64,000 nucleotides of DNA from Christiangramia oceanisediminis (GCF_022570735.2 NZ_JANCNS010000001.1:558001-622000); one strand, 5' to 3'; shown: positions 9,397-18,595, numbered from the stretch's first letter. Translations and numbers: made by a program. Notes: generated from the letters alone by a model not told the origin.

Positions 9397-10425
9397 TCAA
9401 GACATTTCTCCCCTAAGTGAAGTTTCAAAGATAGTTTTAAATACTTTTGGCGACAGCTCCTTTCCCAACAGGTACATCAATTTTGAGATTGCAGCCTCTG
9501 TTGTAATGTCCTTTCCAGACACCACTCCTATTTTTCGAAGACCAACACTGGTTTCATACTGCCCCATCGCCACACTTCCTGCTACACACTGAGTTACGTT
9601 CACGATACTCAGCCCATTTTTGATCTTTTCTCTTAAAATATCCAGGAACCAGGGATCATTAGGAGCGTTTCCGCTACCATAGGTTTCCAGGATGACTCCT
9701 TTTAAATTTTCCTTGGATAGAATATGCCGAACCGTACTTTCATTGATACCAGGAAACATTTTTAAAACCAGAATTTCATCATTGAATCCGGTATGAAGTT
9801 TTCTTTTTTGTTTTCGGCTGGGTTTCCAGAGGGCCTTATGGTTCACCGAAAGATACACCCCAGATTCAGCTAATGGCGGATGATTCATCGAAGCAAATGC
9901 CTGAAAATGCTCTGCATTGATCTTGGTCGTCCTGTTAGCCCGGTAGAGTTTATACTCAAAATACAATCCAACTTCAGAAATCACAGGTTTCCCGTTCTTT
10001 TGCAACCCGGCGATCTGAATACTGGTGATCAGGTTCTCCTTGGCATCGGTCCTAAGGTCACCAATAGGCAATTGAGATCCGGTAAAAATGATAGGCTTGG
10101 TTAGGTTTTCGAACATAAAGCTAAGTGCCGAAGCCGTGTAAGACATGGTATCGCTCCCATGAAGCACCACAAACCCATCATAGTCTTCATAATGTTCGTC
10201 TATGGTCCTGGCAATCTTAAGCCAGTAGCTCAGATTCATATTAGATGAATCTATAGGCTCTTCAAAGCTCAGGGTTTCAATTTCGTGTTCCAGGATATTT
10301 AATTCCGGAATATTTTGAAGCAGTTCATCAAAATTGAAGGCTTTAAGTGCACCAGTCTCGTAATCTTTGATCATACCAATGGTACCACCGGTATAAACAA
10401 GCAGTATTCTGGCCCTATTCTTCAT
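9397..10425 (-). CDS. ansA: type I (cytoplasmic) L-asparaginase
   Basis: Hydrolyses asparagine to aspartate and ammonia. The 342-residue protein has both catalytic Thr motifs of the family: YTGGTIGMI at residues 11-19 and the second motif as HGSDTMSYTASALSFM near 88 (commonly HGTDT). There is no signal peptide, so it is the cytoplasmic AnsA type. Its start overlaps the 3' end of the upstream acyltransferase gene by 11 bases, so the two are probably one transcript. The start ATG at 10425 leads directly into the conserved first strand. Confidence 0.93.
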   Translation of the reverse strand: MKNRARILLVYTGGTIGMIKDYETGALKAFNFDELLQNIPELNILEHEIETLSFEEPIDSSNMNLSYWLKIARTIDEHYEDYDGFVVLHGSDTMSYTASALSFMFENLTKPIIFTGSQLPIGDLRTDAKENLITSIQIAGLQKNGKPVISEVGLYFEYKLYRANRTTKINAEHFQAFASMNHPPLAESGVYLSVNHKALWKPSRKQKRKLHTGFNDEILVLKMFPGINESTVRHILSKENLKGVILETYGSGNAPNDPWFLDILREKIKNGLSIVNVTQCVAGSVAMGQYETSVGLRKIGVVSGKDITTEAAISKLMYLLGKELSPKVFKTIFETSLRGEMS

Positions 10426-11551
10426 TCAAAGACATTTTATTGATCACAGGATTGGCATACATCAATAAATAACTGTTCAAAGCAAGCGGATTCTTTACAT
10501 CAACCCTTCGGCTTACCCTGCGATCGAACTGCCTTTTCTCCTTATCGGTATATTGATCTCTAAACCTGTCTTCATTTTTCAGAAGATCATAGGCAATATA
10601 ATTGGCTGGCCAAAGCTTATAACTTCGGTATATGCTTCGGTCTATCAATTGGGCGACCTCCTTTAACTGGTCATTGATAGAAAGGTCCTGTTCCCTGATA
10701 TAGGCAAAATCATCAGCGGTTAATACTTTTCCCGCATTAAGCTGAATACGTCCTTTCTGGCCCATTGCTCCCTGCATGATACTATTGAAATCTTCATTGG
10801 TAGATTTCTTATACTCCTCCTGCATTCGCTTAGCCAGCACCTCTGGCATCTTGAGCATATCTGTGGGATCCAGTTCATACGAAATGGCTACAGGTACGAT
10901 TTTTAAATTCACGAAATAATCAAGGATATCCATATCTCCTTTCGCCATTCCCAGCATTTTCAACACTCCCTGCTGCGTATGATCATTCCCATCCTTGGTA
11001 CGGCCTTCGCGCTGTGCCATCCAAACAGAACGATTCTTATCTTTTAAAAGGTGCCTGATATAAGCCGAAAGCTTCATGGAACTTCGAAGCATCTCCCTGG
11101 GAGACTGGCCTCTCAAAACCAGAAAATTCCTGTTTAACTTGGATAGTGCCATCAAGAATGGCTTTTGAACCAGGTTATCTCCAATGGCCGAACCGGTCAT
11201 CACCAAATCGTGATTTAATAAGGTATAATTGATCAGCGAGGTATCGAGTATGATATCGCGGTGGTTGGAAATATAAAAATAAGACTCTTCGGGATCCAGA
11301 TCATCAAACCCGTTATCATCAAGCCCTTCGCTGGTCTTTTCCAAAACCCTTTCTACGGTTAGGTAGATCACCTTACTCTGGAAATCGGCTATCGAATTGC
11401 ACTCCTTCAAGATCTCTTCGATCTCTTCAAATTCCTTGTCTGGAAACGTGAACTGAAGCAGGGCTTTTACCATAGGATGCCTGGAATATTCCAGAAGCGC
11501 AGGTCTTACCTCTTCCTTATTGTAAAAACGTATATCATCAAAATTTTGCAC
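10415..11551 (-). CDS. glycerophospholipid acyltransferase-like protein
   Basis: Predicted membrane-associated acyltransferase of the PlsC/PlsB superfamily (1-acylglycerol-3-phosphate type). It has the catalytic HxxxxD box as NHRDIILD near residue 94 and a second conserved block FLVLRGQSPRE, then MAQREGRTKD, which fits the glycerophosphate-binding motif. The 378 residues include a longer N- and C-terminal part than simple PlsC, as in the 1-acyl-sn-glycerol-3-phosphate acyltransferases of Bacteroidota. It probably shares a transcript with ansA. The exact acceptor is unknown. Confidence 0.8.
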   Translation of the reverse strand: MQNFDDIRFYNKEEVRPALLEYSRHPMVKALLQFTFPDKEFEEIEEILKECNSIADFQSKVIYLTVERVLEKTSEGLDDNGFDDLDPEESYFYISNHRDIILDTSLINYTLLNHDLVMTGSAIGDNLVQKPFLMALSKLNRNFLVLRGQSPREMLRSSMKLSAYIRHLLKDKNRSVWMAQREGRTKDGNDHTQQGVLKMLGMAKGDMDILDYFVNLKIVPVAISYELDPTDMLKMPEVLAKRMQEEYKKSTNEDFNSIMQGAMGQKGRIQLNAGKVLTADDFAYIREQDLSINDQLKEVAQLIDRSIYRSYKLWPANYIAYDLLKNEDRFRDQYTDKEKRQFDRRVSRRVDVKNPLALNSYLLMYANPVINKMSLNEE

Positions 11552-11598
11552 CTAAATCTATAATTTCAACAAATGAACAAAATTTCCTTTAAACAGTT

Positions 11599-12366
11599 TT
11601 ATATTCCGAAAACTTCCTCTGAATTCTTCGTGGTAATTCTGGCAACTTCTTCTACAGAAATTTCATAAAGCTCGGCCAGTTTCTCTGCTACCTTTAAAAG
11701 ATACACCGGGTTGTTCCTTTTTCCGCGGTATGGCTTAGGAGCAAGGTAAGGCGCATCGGTCTCCAGAACGATATGCTCTAACGGAATCTGGCTGATGAAT
11801 TTATCCAGCCCGCCATTCTTAAAAGTGACCACACCTCCAATACCTAATTTCATATTATAAGACAAGGCTCTTTTTGCCTGTTCAAGGTCGCCTGTAAAAC
11901 AATGGAAGATCCCGAACAGCTTTTCGTCTTTCTCAGATTCCAGGACTTCAAAGATCTCATCGAAGGCATCACGGCAATGGATCACAATTGGTAGCTCCTT
12001 TCTTTTGGCCAGCTGGATCTGTCTCCTGAATGCTTCCTTTTGAATATCCAGCGTAGATTTATCCCAATACAGGTCGATCCCGATCTCCCCTACCGCGTAG
12101 AAATCTCTTTTTTCGAATTCCTTTTCTACATGCTCCAGTTCCTTTTCGAAATTTTCTTTGACATGAGTAGGATGCAATCCCATCATCAGGAAAACATTTT
12201 CAGGGTATTTCCTTTCCAGGTCGTACATCCTTTGAGTGTATTCAGAATCTATGGCCGGAATAAAGAATCTTTTAATGTTCTCATCCAGGGCTTCCCGGAT
12301 CACCTCATCCCTGTCTTCATCAAATGATTCGCTATATAAATGTGTATGGGTATCTGTTATGATCAT
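11599..12366 (-). CDS. tatD: TatD-family metal-dependent DNase/hydrolase
   Basis: A TIM-barrel hydrolase of the TatD family; members have 3'-5' exonuclease activity. The metal ligands are visible: DTHTHLY at residues 5-11, VGEIGIDLYWD, IVIHCRD, GIFHCFTGD and LETDAPYLAP. I place the start at ATG 12366, because the family begins MxxTDTHxH; an in-frame ATG nine codons upstream (12393) would add an unconserved hydrophobic stretch. The product is 255 residues, the normal length. Confidence 0.92.
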   Translation of the reverse strand: MIITDTHTHLYSESFDEDRDEVIREALDENIKRFFIPAIDSEYTQRMYDLERKYPENVFLMMGLHPTHVKENFEKELEHVEKEFEKRDFYAVGEIGIDLYWDKSTLDIQKEAFRRQIQLAKRKELPIVIHCRDAFDEIFEVLESEKDEKLFGIFHCFTGDLEQAKRALSYNMKLGIGGVVTFKNGGLDKFISQIPLEHIVLETDAPYLAPKPYRGKRNNPVYLLKVAEKLAELYEISVEEVARITTKNSEEVFGI

Positions 12367-12411
12367 AACTGCAAAAATAAAAAGATTGGGCAAGCCTTAA
12401 AACAAAGTATT

Positions 12412-13473
12412 CTAACGGGTGCTGATTATTGGTGTATGCTCTTTAATATATTGAGCAAGATATGCGGCATCCTTCCTGATGCCGCCCAGGGTAGCCGAAC
12501 CACGGGTGTGCAACCATGGCAGACCAATAAAATAAAGTCCTTCGATATTACTTACACCACGATGATGTTTTGGATAACCGTCTTTGGTGAGCTCCAGGCC
12601 TTCTATCCAGTTAAAATTTGGTCGATACCCGGTTGCCCAGATTATATTCTGAAGATCGGTAAGATTCATTTTCTCGGTCACCACTTTATGATCCTGGGCG
12701 TTCTTGGTCTTTCCAACCGGCTTAACATTAGCTCTCCCCAAAATTCCCTTCACATCGGTACCGATCACTGGCTGCCTTGTTTTGCTCAGTCTTCGACCCA
12801 GCCAGGTATTGCGGCTAAAACTTAAAAATCCGGTTTTGGTGAACCACCACCAAAGCGTTTTTCCTAATATTTCCTGCGGAAGCACCCTCACATCGGTAGT
12901 TCCCGAAAAATAGACCGGTTCGCTGGTTTCTTCAGAAACCTCATCCAGGATCTGGAATCCACTATCCCCTGCTCCAACAACCATGGTCTTGCCATCTTTC
13001 AGCTGACCAGGATTCTTATAATAATTACTATGGATCTGGAATATTTCTGGCGCTATCTTTTTTGAAAATGGAGGAGTATACGGAATATGAAACGGACCAG
13101 TGGCGATGACCACATTCCTGGTTCGCATTTCTCCCTGAGGACTTTTCAGCACAAAATGATCTTCATGATTTGAAATATGCTCGATCAGGGTTTCAAGTTG
13201 AACAGGAATATTGAATTTTTCAGCGTAGGCCTTAAAATAATCGGCTACCTCGGTTCGGGATGGGTAATGACCTTTTTCTGCAGGAAAATCCATTCCCGGC
13301 ATATTATTGAATTCAGAAGGAGTAAAGAGTTTTAGGGAGTCCCAGCGGTTTAACCAGGAAGCTCCAATTTCGGTTTCCTTGTCTACCACCAGATAATCTG
13401 CATCCATCTGGTCAAGATAATAGGCCATTGCCAATCCGGCCTGGGCAGCTCCCACAACAATAAAATCCTTCAT
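12412..13473 (-). CDS. flavin-containing monooxygenase-like NAD(P)/FAD oxidoreductase
   Basis: A two-dinucleotide-fold flavoprotein. The FAD-binding segment VVGAAQAGLAMAYYL is at the N-terminus and the NAD(P)-binding VVGAGDSGFQILDEV near residue 165. The stretch IATGPFHIPYTPPF and the closing WATGYRPNF are typical of the flavin monooxygenase/thioredoxin-reductase-like family. ATG 13473 is chosen because it leads straight into the FAD fold; an upstream in-frame start (13533) adds about 20 unconserved residues. The substrate is unknown. Confidence 0.85.
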   Translation of the reverse strand: MKDFIVVGAAQAGLAMAYYLDQMDADYLVVDKETEIGASWLNRWDSLKLFTPSEFNNMPGMDFPAEKGHYPSRTEVADYFKAYAEKFNIPVQLETLIEHISNHEDHFVLKSPQGEMRTRNVVIATGPFHIPYTPPFSKKIAPEIFQIHSNYYKNPGQLKDGKTMVVGAGDSGFQILDEVSEETSEPVYFSGTTDVRVLPQEILGKTLWWWFTKTGFLSFSRNTWLGRRLSKTRQPVIGTDVKGILGRANVKPVGKTKNAQDHKVVTEKMNLTDLQNIIWATGYRPNFNWIEGLELTKDGYPKHHRGVSNIEGLYFIGLPWLHTRGSATLGGIRKDAAYLAQYIKEHTPIISTR

Positions 13474-13561
13474 TCCAAAACTTTTTGCAAAAATAAGATT
13501 TAATCTCAGTAAGACTAATTTCCGGAAGATCAATCGGCTGGATCACAGGATGATTGGATCT

Positions 13562-14059
13562 TTAGAAGATCAGTTCCTTATAATTCCAGAACTGGTAGAG
13601 GAAAAGCATCAAGAACGCGAAGGTCACGATAAATTCCATGAAACTGGAAGCCAGCAGCCCAACGTACGAACCAAAAGCTGCTTTCCCGGCGGTACGGGAA
13701 TCGCTTTTATTGATGATCTCGCCAATAAACGCACCCACGAATGGACAGATCAGGATAGCAAACGGGAAGGGTACGAAGATACCAACAATGAGTCCTATGG
13801 TAGCTCCAATCATCCCCTTACGGCTACCACCGAATTTCCTGGTTCCCAAAGCGGGAATAACGAGGTCGAGGATGTAAATAAGAATAGTTACGGCAAGCGT
13901 AATTCCAAGAATCAGGTAATTAATCCCAATGCCAGGGATCAGGTAGAAAATAAGCAAACCTATCCAGCTTAACGGCACTCCCGGCAGCACCGGCAGGAAA
14001 CTTCCCAGGACACCCAGCACCATGAACAAACCCGCTACTATAAAAAGAATCACTTCCAT
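13562..14059 (-). CDS. DUF456-family membrane protein
   Basis: A 165-residue hydrophobic protein with about four to five helices and glycine-zipper-like repeats (VLGVLGSFLPVLPGVPLSWIG, then IGLIVGIFVPFPFAILICPFVGAFIGE), which is the DUF456 pattern. The function is unknown. I start it at ATG 14059, where the first helix begins; the in-frame start at 14110 would add 17 residues and run into the candidate operator in front of blaI. It is divergent from blaI. Confidence 0.8.
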   Translation of the reverse strand: MEVILFIVAGLFMVLGVLGSFLPVLPGVPLSWIGLLIFYLIPGIGINYLILGITLAVTILIYILDLVIPALGTRKFGGSRKGMIGATIGLIVGIFVPFPFAILICPFVGAFIGEIINKSDSRTAGKAAFGSYVGLLASSFMEFIVTFAFLMLFLYQFWNYKELIF

Positions 14060-14109
14060 TTTTTGATGTTTTAGAAAAGCGAATATAATCAACTTACAAT
14101 CAAATTTCA

Positions 14110-14140
14110 ACTAATTTATTAGTTCTACCTAAATATTTAG
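14110..14140. promoter_or_regulatory. candidate BlaI operator: two dyads upstream of blaI
   Basis: ACTAAT-TT-ATTAGT (14110-14123) and the perfect 12-bp palindrome CTAAATATTTAG (14129-14140) share CTAA/TTAG half-sites and sit 30-60 bases before the blaI ATG. BlaI/MecI repressors bind dyads upstream of their own genes, so autoregulation is the natural reading. This site is inferred. Confidence 0.45.
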
Positions 14141-14169
14141 TTTATATTAGCAGAAACAAATTCAAACCT

Positions 14170-14535
14170 ATGAAACAATTAACCAAAGCCGAGGAAGAGA
14201 TCATGCAGATCCTGTGGCAACTAAAAGAAGCTAATGTGGCCGATATTATTCAGGAAATGCCTGAACCAAAACCGGCATACAATACTGTTTCAACAATCGT
14301 TCGCATCCTGGAAAACAAGGGATTTGTAGATCACCGTAAAAAAGGCAAAGGCTATATCTACTTCCCTATCCTGGAGAAAGAAACCTATAGCAATCAAAGC
14401 ATCACCCAGTTGATGAACAACTATTTTAATGGGTCTTTCAAAAGCATGGTTTCATTTTTCATGAAAAAGAACGATATGAGCACCGAAGAACTGGAAAGCA
14501 TTATGAAGGAGATCAACAAAAAAGAAGAATCATGA
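14170..14535 (+). CDS. blaI: BlaI/MecI-family winged-helix repressor
   Basis: Transcriptional repressor of the penicillinase-repressor family, 121 residues. The N-terminal winged helix (LTKAEEEIMQILWQL, then AYNTVSTIVRILENKGFV, about 3-70) is followed by a dimerisation tail. It overlaps the peptidase gene by 4 bases (ATGA), the classical BlaI-BlaR1 pair in which the membrane peptidase relieves repression. No beta-lactamase is adjacent, so the targets may be general cell-envelope genes. Confidence 0.92.
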   Translation: MKQLTKAEEEIMQILWQLKEANVADIIQEMPEPKPAYNTVSTIVRILENKGFVDHRKKGKGYIYFPILEKETYSNQSITQLMNNYFNGSFKSMVSFFMKKNDMSTEELESIMKEINKKEES

Positions 14536-15992
14536 TACATTATATATTACAGGTACTTTTCTTCCAGCTGTTATTCCTGCTGGTCTACGATCTGTTCCTC
14601 AAAAAAGAGACATTTTTCAATTACAACCGGCTGTATCTACTGGTCACACCCATCCTGGCTTTTGCCATTCCCTGGCTGCGACTGGAATTCCTGGTGAACG
14701 CGGTTCCGGAAAGCGCCAAACTGGTGATCCCCCAAGCCCTGAATAATGACCCTAATATATATGTACAGAACCTGCCCCTGGTGGTTATTAATGCTGAAGG
14801 TGGATGGACGCCCAACTGGTGGCTTATCACTTATCTGGGCGGTACTGTGTTTTCTTTAGGGCTTTTTATTTACAAATACCTTCATCTGAAGAAACTTTCA
14901 GAAGCTGGAAGCCATACCTACGAAAACGAATTCCGGATCATAAACGTACCCGATTCTAGAATCGCCTATACCTTCTTTAATTCGGTATACCTGGGAGAAG
15001 ATCTTTCAGAAAATGAGAAAAAACAGATCCTTTCACATGAATTGATTCATGTAAAGCAAAAACATACCTACGACCTTATCTTTTTTGAGGTCCTGAAGAT
15101 TCTTTTCTGGTTCAATCCGCTGGTATATGTCTACCAGTCCAGGATAGCCGGGGTTCACGAATTCATTGCCGACAATGAGGTTGTAAAGACAGTGGCCAAA
15201 AAGACCTATTTCGAGCAGTTGCTGAACACTGCCTTTAATACAAAAGACATTTCATTTACAAATCAATTTTTCACTCAATCATTAATCAAAAAACGAATAC
15301 TTATGTTACAAAAAAACAAATCATCGAAACTTTCAAAATTCAAATTTTTACTGGTCATTCCGTTAATGTTGGCAATGCTGACCTATGTCGCCTGTAGCGA
15401 AGATAAATCTGAAGATCTATCACCCATAGATAATGAAGCCTCGGTGGCTGATAAAATCGCTGAATTAAAAACCTATCTTGATAATAAGGACAGTCTTTCA
15501 AAGGAAGAGAAAGAAGAGTTTCAACAATTAATTAAAAGAAAAGAAGAATTATTACGTAATGAAAGGTACGGTAAAGATGGAACTCCACCTCCTCCACCTC
15601 CAGCAGCCCCCGACAATAAATGGAATGATGCAGATAAAATCCCATTCGCAGTTATAGAAAAGGTTCCAGCTTTTACCGGATGTGAACAATATCTTGATGA
15701 TGTTAGGAAAAATTGCACTTCTACAGCGATCTCCAACTTCGTTAATAAGAATTTCGACACTTCTTTAGGTAAGAAATTAGGCCTTACCGGAGTAAACCGA
15801 GTAATTGTTCAGTTCAGAATAGATGAAACCGGTAAGATTCAGGATGTAAGAGCAAGAGCTCCGCATCCTGAATTAGAAGAAGAAGCCAAAAGGGTGATTT
15901 CCAGTCTTCCTCAAATGCAGCCGGGAGAACAAAACGGACAACCGATTAGCGTGATGTACTCCCTGCCAATCGCTTTTAAAGTTTCTGAATAA
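14532..15992 (+). CDS. BlaR1/MecR1-type M56 peptidase fused to a TonB C-terminal domain
   Basis: A 486-residue inner-membrane metalloprotease. It has N-terminal helices (about 1-20, 33-50, 90-110), the zinc motif HELIH at 169 in a cytoplasmic loop, a further helix near 265-285 (LLVIPLMLAMLTYVAC), a charged linker, a proline run (PPPPPPAAP, about 352) and a TonB C-terminal domain (about 375-486, ending YSLPIAFKV). It lacks the penicillin-binding sensor of classical BlaR1. The periplasmic TonB domain may sense or touch TonB-dependent receptors. The fusion occurs widely in Bacteroidota; its signal is unknown. Confidence 0.9.
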   Translation: MIHYILQVLFFQLLFLLVYDLFLKKETFFNYNRLYLLVTPILAFAIPWLRLEFLVNAVPESAKLVIPQALNNDPNIYVQNLPLVVINAEGGWTPNWWLITYLGGTVFSLGLFIYKYLHLKKLSEAGSHTYENEFRIINVPDSRIAYTFFNSVYLGEDLSENEKKQILSHELIHVKQKHTYDLIFFEVLKILFWFNPLVYVYQSRIAGVHEFIADNEVVKTVAKKTYFEQLLNTAFNTKDISFTNQFFTQSLIKKRILMLQKNKSSKLSKFKFLLVIPLMLAMLTYVACSEDKSEDLSPIDNEASVADKIAELKTYLDNKDSLSKEEKEEFQQLIKRKEELLRNERYGKDGTPPPPPPAAPDNKWNDADKIPFAVIEKVPAFTGCEQYLDDVRKNCTSTAISNFVNKNFDTSLGKKLGLTGVNRVIVQFRIDETGKIQDVRARAPHPELEEEAKRVISSLPQMQPGEQNGQPISVMYSLPIAFKVSE

Positions 15993-16016
15993 TTAAATTT
16001 TAATTTGTTTGAGTTT

Positions 16017-16049
16017 AAAGGTCGGGGAATTCTCTCCCGGCCTTTGTTT
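16017..16049 (+). terminator. hairpin terminator after the blaI-blaR1 pair
   Basis: Ten-base stem AAAGGTCGGG (16017-16026) with CCCGGCCTTT (16036-16045), one G-T wobble, followed by a short, imperfect T-rich tail. It lies 25 bases after the blaR1 stop. Confidence 0.55.
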
Positions 16050-16074
16050 AAATATTCAACATAAAATCCTAGCA

Positions 16075-16560
16075 ATGCAAAATCTAGTTACAATACTTTT
16101 AATCAGCCTTTTAAGTATTTCCGCAAATTCACAAAATAAGGATGCCATCAAGGTTTATGATTTCGATTCGGAACCGGAGATACTAAAATCAAAGGCTCCC
16201 CAGCTTGATAATGCGCATCCCAATTTGCTGAATCCACAGATCTCAAAAACCGAATATGAAACGGTAATGGAGTCCTGGACCAAATTACACCAGGAAATGG
16301 CCAGTTTTCTGAAGGCGAAGGATTTTGAATGGGAAACCGAAGATGAGCAGATCCTGATCGTTCACAAGTTTTATTTTGATGCAGATGGAAATATTCATAC
16401 TTATGTTTTCAACCTGTTAAATGAGGATATAGACGAGCAGCAAAGACAAACCTATTCAAACCTGGTTTCGGAATTCGCCGAGACCTACAGTATTGGCCTC
16501 AAGAGAGACAAACAGTTTGCACAATGCGGAAAAACGAGACAAATGAACCAGAATATTTAA
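16075..16560 (+). CDS. exported protein of unknown function
   Basis: A 161-residue product with a signal peptide (MQNLVTILLISLLSISANSQ). I start it at ATG 16075, since the longer in-frame TTG start at 16009 would pass through the terminator hairpin and has no signal-peptide character. The mature part contains VHKFYFDADGNIHTYVFN, loosely like the strand-turn of TonB C-terminal domains (FxIDxxGKI), but too little else matches to call it. It lies between the peptidase-TonB gene and a TPR gene on one strand and is probably part of the same cell-envelope unit. Confidence 0.7.
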   Translation: MQNLVTILLISLLSISANSQNKDAIKVYDFDSEPEILKSKAPQLDNAHPNLLNPQISKTEYETVMESWTKLHQEMASFLKAKDFEWETEDEQILIVHKFYFDADGNIHTYVFNLLNEDIDEQQRQTYSNLVSEFAETYSIGLKRDKQFAQCGKTRQMNQNI

Positions 16561-16582
16561 TCCGCGCTGAAACAACTACACA

Positions 16583-17737
16583 ATGTCAAATATTAAGCGA
16601 CATCTATTCATCATCGGACTCCTGGCACAGGCCAGTTTGTGCTTCAGTCAGACCGAAATTCTGAAAACTGCCGACAGCCTTTCAGCCGTAGGCGAGACAA
16701 CAAAAGCGGTTGAGCTTTTAAAAAGCATTGAACCAAAAACCGAATCCGTTTACCTAAAATTAGCGAAGATCCAGCAGGCAAGCAGGCAGAATGAAGAGGC
16801 TCTTCAAAATTATAAAACCGTGTTAGATCAAAGTCCTGGAAAGATTCTAACCGCTGTTGATTACGGAGAATTGCTTCTGGAAACCGGAAAAGCAGATATG
16901 GCCGATAGCTTATTTACAGAACTAAGTAAAAAGTATCCTGAAAACGCCGCTTTTATGTATCGAATTGGATTGGCAAAGGAGATGAAAAAAGATTCTACCG
17001 CCATGCGCTATTTCTTTAAAACCCATAGCTGGGATTCTACTCATCAGGGTGCAATTTATAAAACTGCAAAATATTTTCTGAAAAACGGCAAATCCTATAA
17101 TGCCATTATGTTATGCAATACCGGGCTAAGAGCCCGTCCAAATAATGTCTCCTTATTATCAATCCTGGGACAGTCTTATTCAAAAACCCTTCAATTTGAA
17201 AAAGCCATCGAACCCTATGAAAAACTTATTTCATTAGGAGAAGGTTCAGAATTCATATTGGAAAAACTCGCAAAGTCCTATCGGGTAACGGGACAGGACG
17301 AAAAAGCTATAGAAACCTATACGAAAATGCTGGAAATTAATGACGCTAATGCCAGCGTACATTCCAACCTTGGAGTCCTTTATCTAAATCAAAATAAACC
17401 GGACAAAGCACAGCAACATTTCACCATGGCCTTACTTATTAAAAAGCAGCCGGTGGATAATGAATATGTGAACATCGGCCTCAGTTTCAAAAGACAGGAA
17501 AATTTTCAGGAGGCTTACAGGAATTTTAAAATGGCACTCGGAGAAAACCCGGAAAACCAGCGAGCCCTTATAGAACTGGCAATTGCGGCAGATGCCATCT
17601 ATGAGGACAAGGAGAAAGTATTAAAATATTACCAGGATTTTGTAGATAAATATGCTGAAACCGGGAGAAATGACATGCTTTCCATAGCCGAATATCGAAT
17701 TAGTCAGCTCAAAAAAGAGATACATATGGCTAAATAA
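16583..17737 (+). CDS. exported TPR-repeat protein
   Basis: A 384-residue protein with a signal peptide (about 1-23, ending CFSQ) and at least eight TPR-like helical pairs across the rest (for example the A-x-x-x-Y-x-x-A/L pattern near AIEPYEKLISLGEGSEF and AIETYTKMLEIN). It probably acts as a periplasmic scaffold. It starts 22 bases after the previous gene and precedes a TonB-like lipoprotein, so it likely belongs to an envelope-stress operon with the BlaR1-TonB protein. No enzymatic domain is visible. Confidence 0.82.
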   Translation: MSNIKRHLFIIGLLAQASLCFSQTEILKTADSLSAVGETTKAVELLKSIEPKTESVYLKLAKIQQASRQNEEALQNYKTVLDQSPGKILTAVDYGELLLETGKADMADSLFTELSKKYPENAAFMYRIGLAKEMKKDSTAMRYFFKTHSWDSTHQGAIYKTAKYFLKNGKSYNAIMLCNTGLRARPNNVSLLSILGQSYSKTLQFEKAIEPYEKLISLGEGSEFILEKLAKSYRVTGQDEKAIETYTKMLEINDANASVHSNLGVLYLNQNKPDKAQQHFTMALLIKKQPVDNEYVNIGLSFKRQENFQEAYRNFKMALGENPENQRALIELAIAADAIYEDKEKVLKYYQDFVDKYAETGRNDMLSIAEYRISQLKKEIHMAK

Positions 17738-17798
17738 CAGATTTCTTTCCTAAGCGGCTATATTTCACTATTTTTGAAATTCCGTAAGCGGATTGTCA

Positions 17799-18272
17799 AT
17801 GAGAAAATCTTTACTGCCTGTACTAATTCTTATCATCGCTTCCTGTAATTTTGAGACCAAGAAGATCTCATCAGAAGATGTTCTGGAACAGGAAACCCGT
17901 TCCCTCAACTGGAAGGAAGTGGATGAGTATCCGGCATTCGAGGAATGCAAATCTCAAACCGAACTCGCAGCCGCAAAAAACTGTTTTGAACGAAAGATCG
18001 CCAGCACCATCTACTCTTACCTGGCAAGTCAGCGGCCCGTAGTAACCGAAAGCATTAATGACACCCTGTTCATTTACCTGGAGATCACAAAAAGCGGAAA
18101 ACCCCAGATAGATTCAGTAAAGGTAGACACCACCGTGACCAATCAGTTGCCAAAGATCGAAGAATGGCTGCACGCAAGTATGGACTCCCTGCCAAGGATC
18201 TATCCGGCTAGTAAACGAGGTATACCTGTTTCTACCGTTTTCAAAATGCCTATAGTGGTAAAAGCAGAATGA
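17799..18272 (+). CDS. lipoprotein with a TonB C-terminal-like domain
   Basis: A 157-residue lipoprotein: signal peptide with lipobox LIIASC at residues 13-18, starting at ATG 17799. The mature part aligns by eye with the TonB domain of the BlaR1 fusion at 14532. Shared signposts are PAFxxC, KNC, the strand with SGK (TGK in the fusion), LPRIYPASKRGIP (LPQMQPGEQNGQP in the fusion) and the closing MPIVVKA (LPIAFKV). Unlike TonB it has no transmembrane helix or proline-rich spacer, only a lipid anchor. It is probably a paralogue derived from the neighbouring TonB domain. Confidence 0.75.
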   Translation: MRKSLLPVLILIIASCNFETKKISSEDVLEQETRSLNWKEVDEYPAFEECKSQTELAAAKNCFERKIASTIYSYLASQRPVVTESINDTLFIYLEITKSGKPQIDSVKVDTTVTNQLPKIEEWLHASMDSLPRIYPASKRGIPVSTVFKMPIVVKAE

Positions 18273-18286
18273 TTTGAAGTACGAGG

Positions 18287-18582
18287 TACGAAGTTAGGGG
18301 GACGAAGTTGGAAGTACGAACTTGAAAGTATTTTGTCACCTCGAGCGAAGTCGAGAGGTAAACTTAGATGAACGAGGTTTGAAGTAATTTGTCACCTCGA
18401 GTGCTTCGTCTTCGCTCAGCACAGGCTCAGTCGAGAGAGGAACTTGAAAGTTAAAGTCGTTTCGAAGGAGTCCCAGTTTTTGGGACGACTGAGAAATCTA
18501 TTACTTGCCTTTGAACAACTTTTTAAACCCCAAATGCCTGAGATTTCTCACCCGAAAATTCGGGTTCGAAATGACCAGGATA
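18287..18582. repeat. cluster of dispersed palindromic repeats
   Basis: The gap after the lipoprotein holds GTCACC-TCGAGCGAAGTCGAGAGG units at 18335-18359 and 18391-18440. It also has a TTTCGAAGG...GACTGAGAAATCT unit at 18456-18499 and its inverted partner AGATTTCTC...TTCGAAATGACC at 18541-18577. Related copies occur at 21994, 26471, 30718, 31062 and 33358. No gene is seen here. Confidence 0.75.
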
Positions 18583-18595
18583 GAAGCTCTAAAAT

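Noticed and set aside
16009-16074. Longer TTG start for the exported protein
   Set aside because: It would run through the hairpin terminator; ATG 16075 gives a proper signal peptide.
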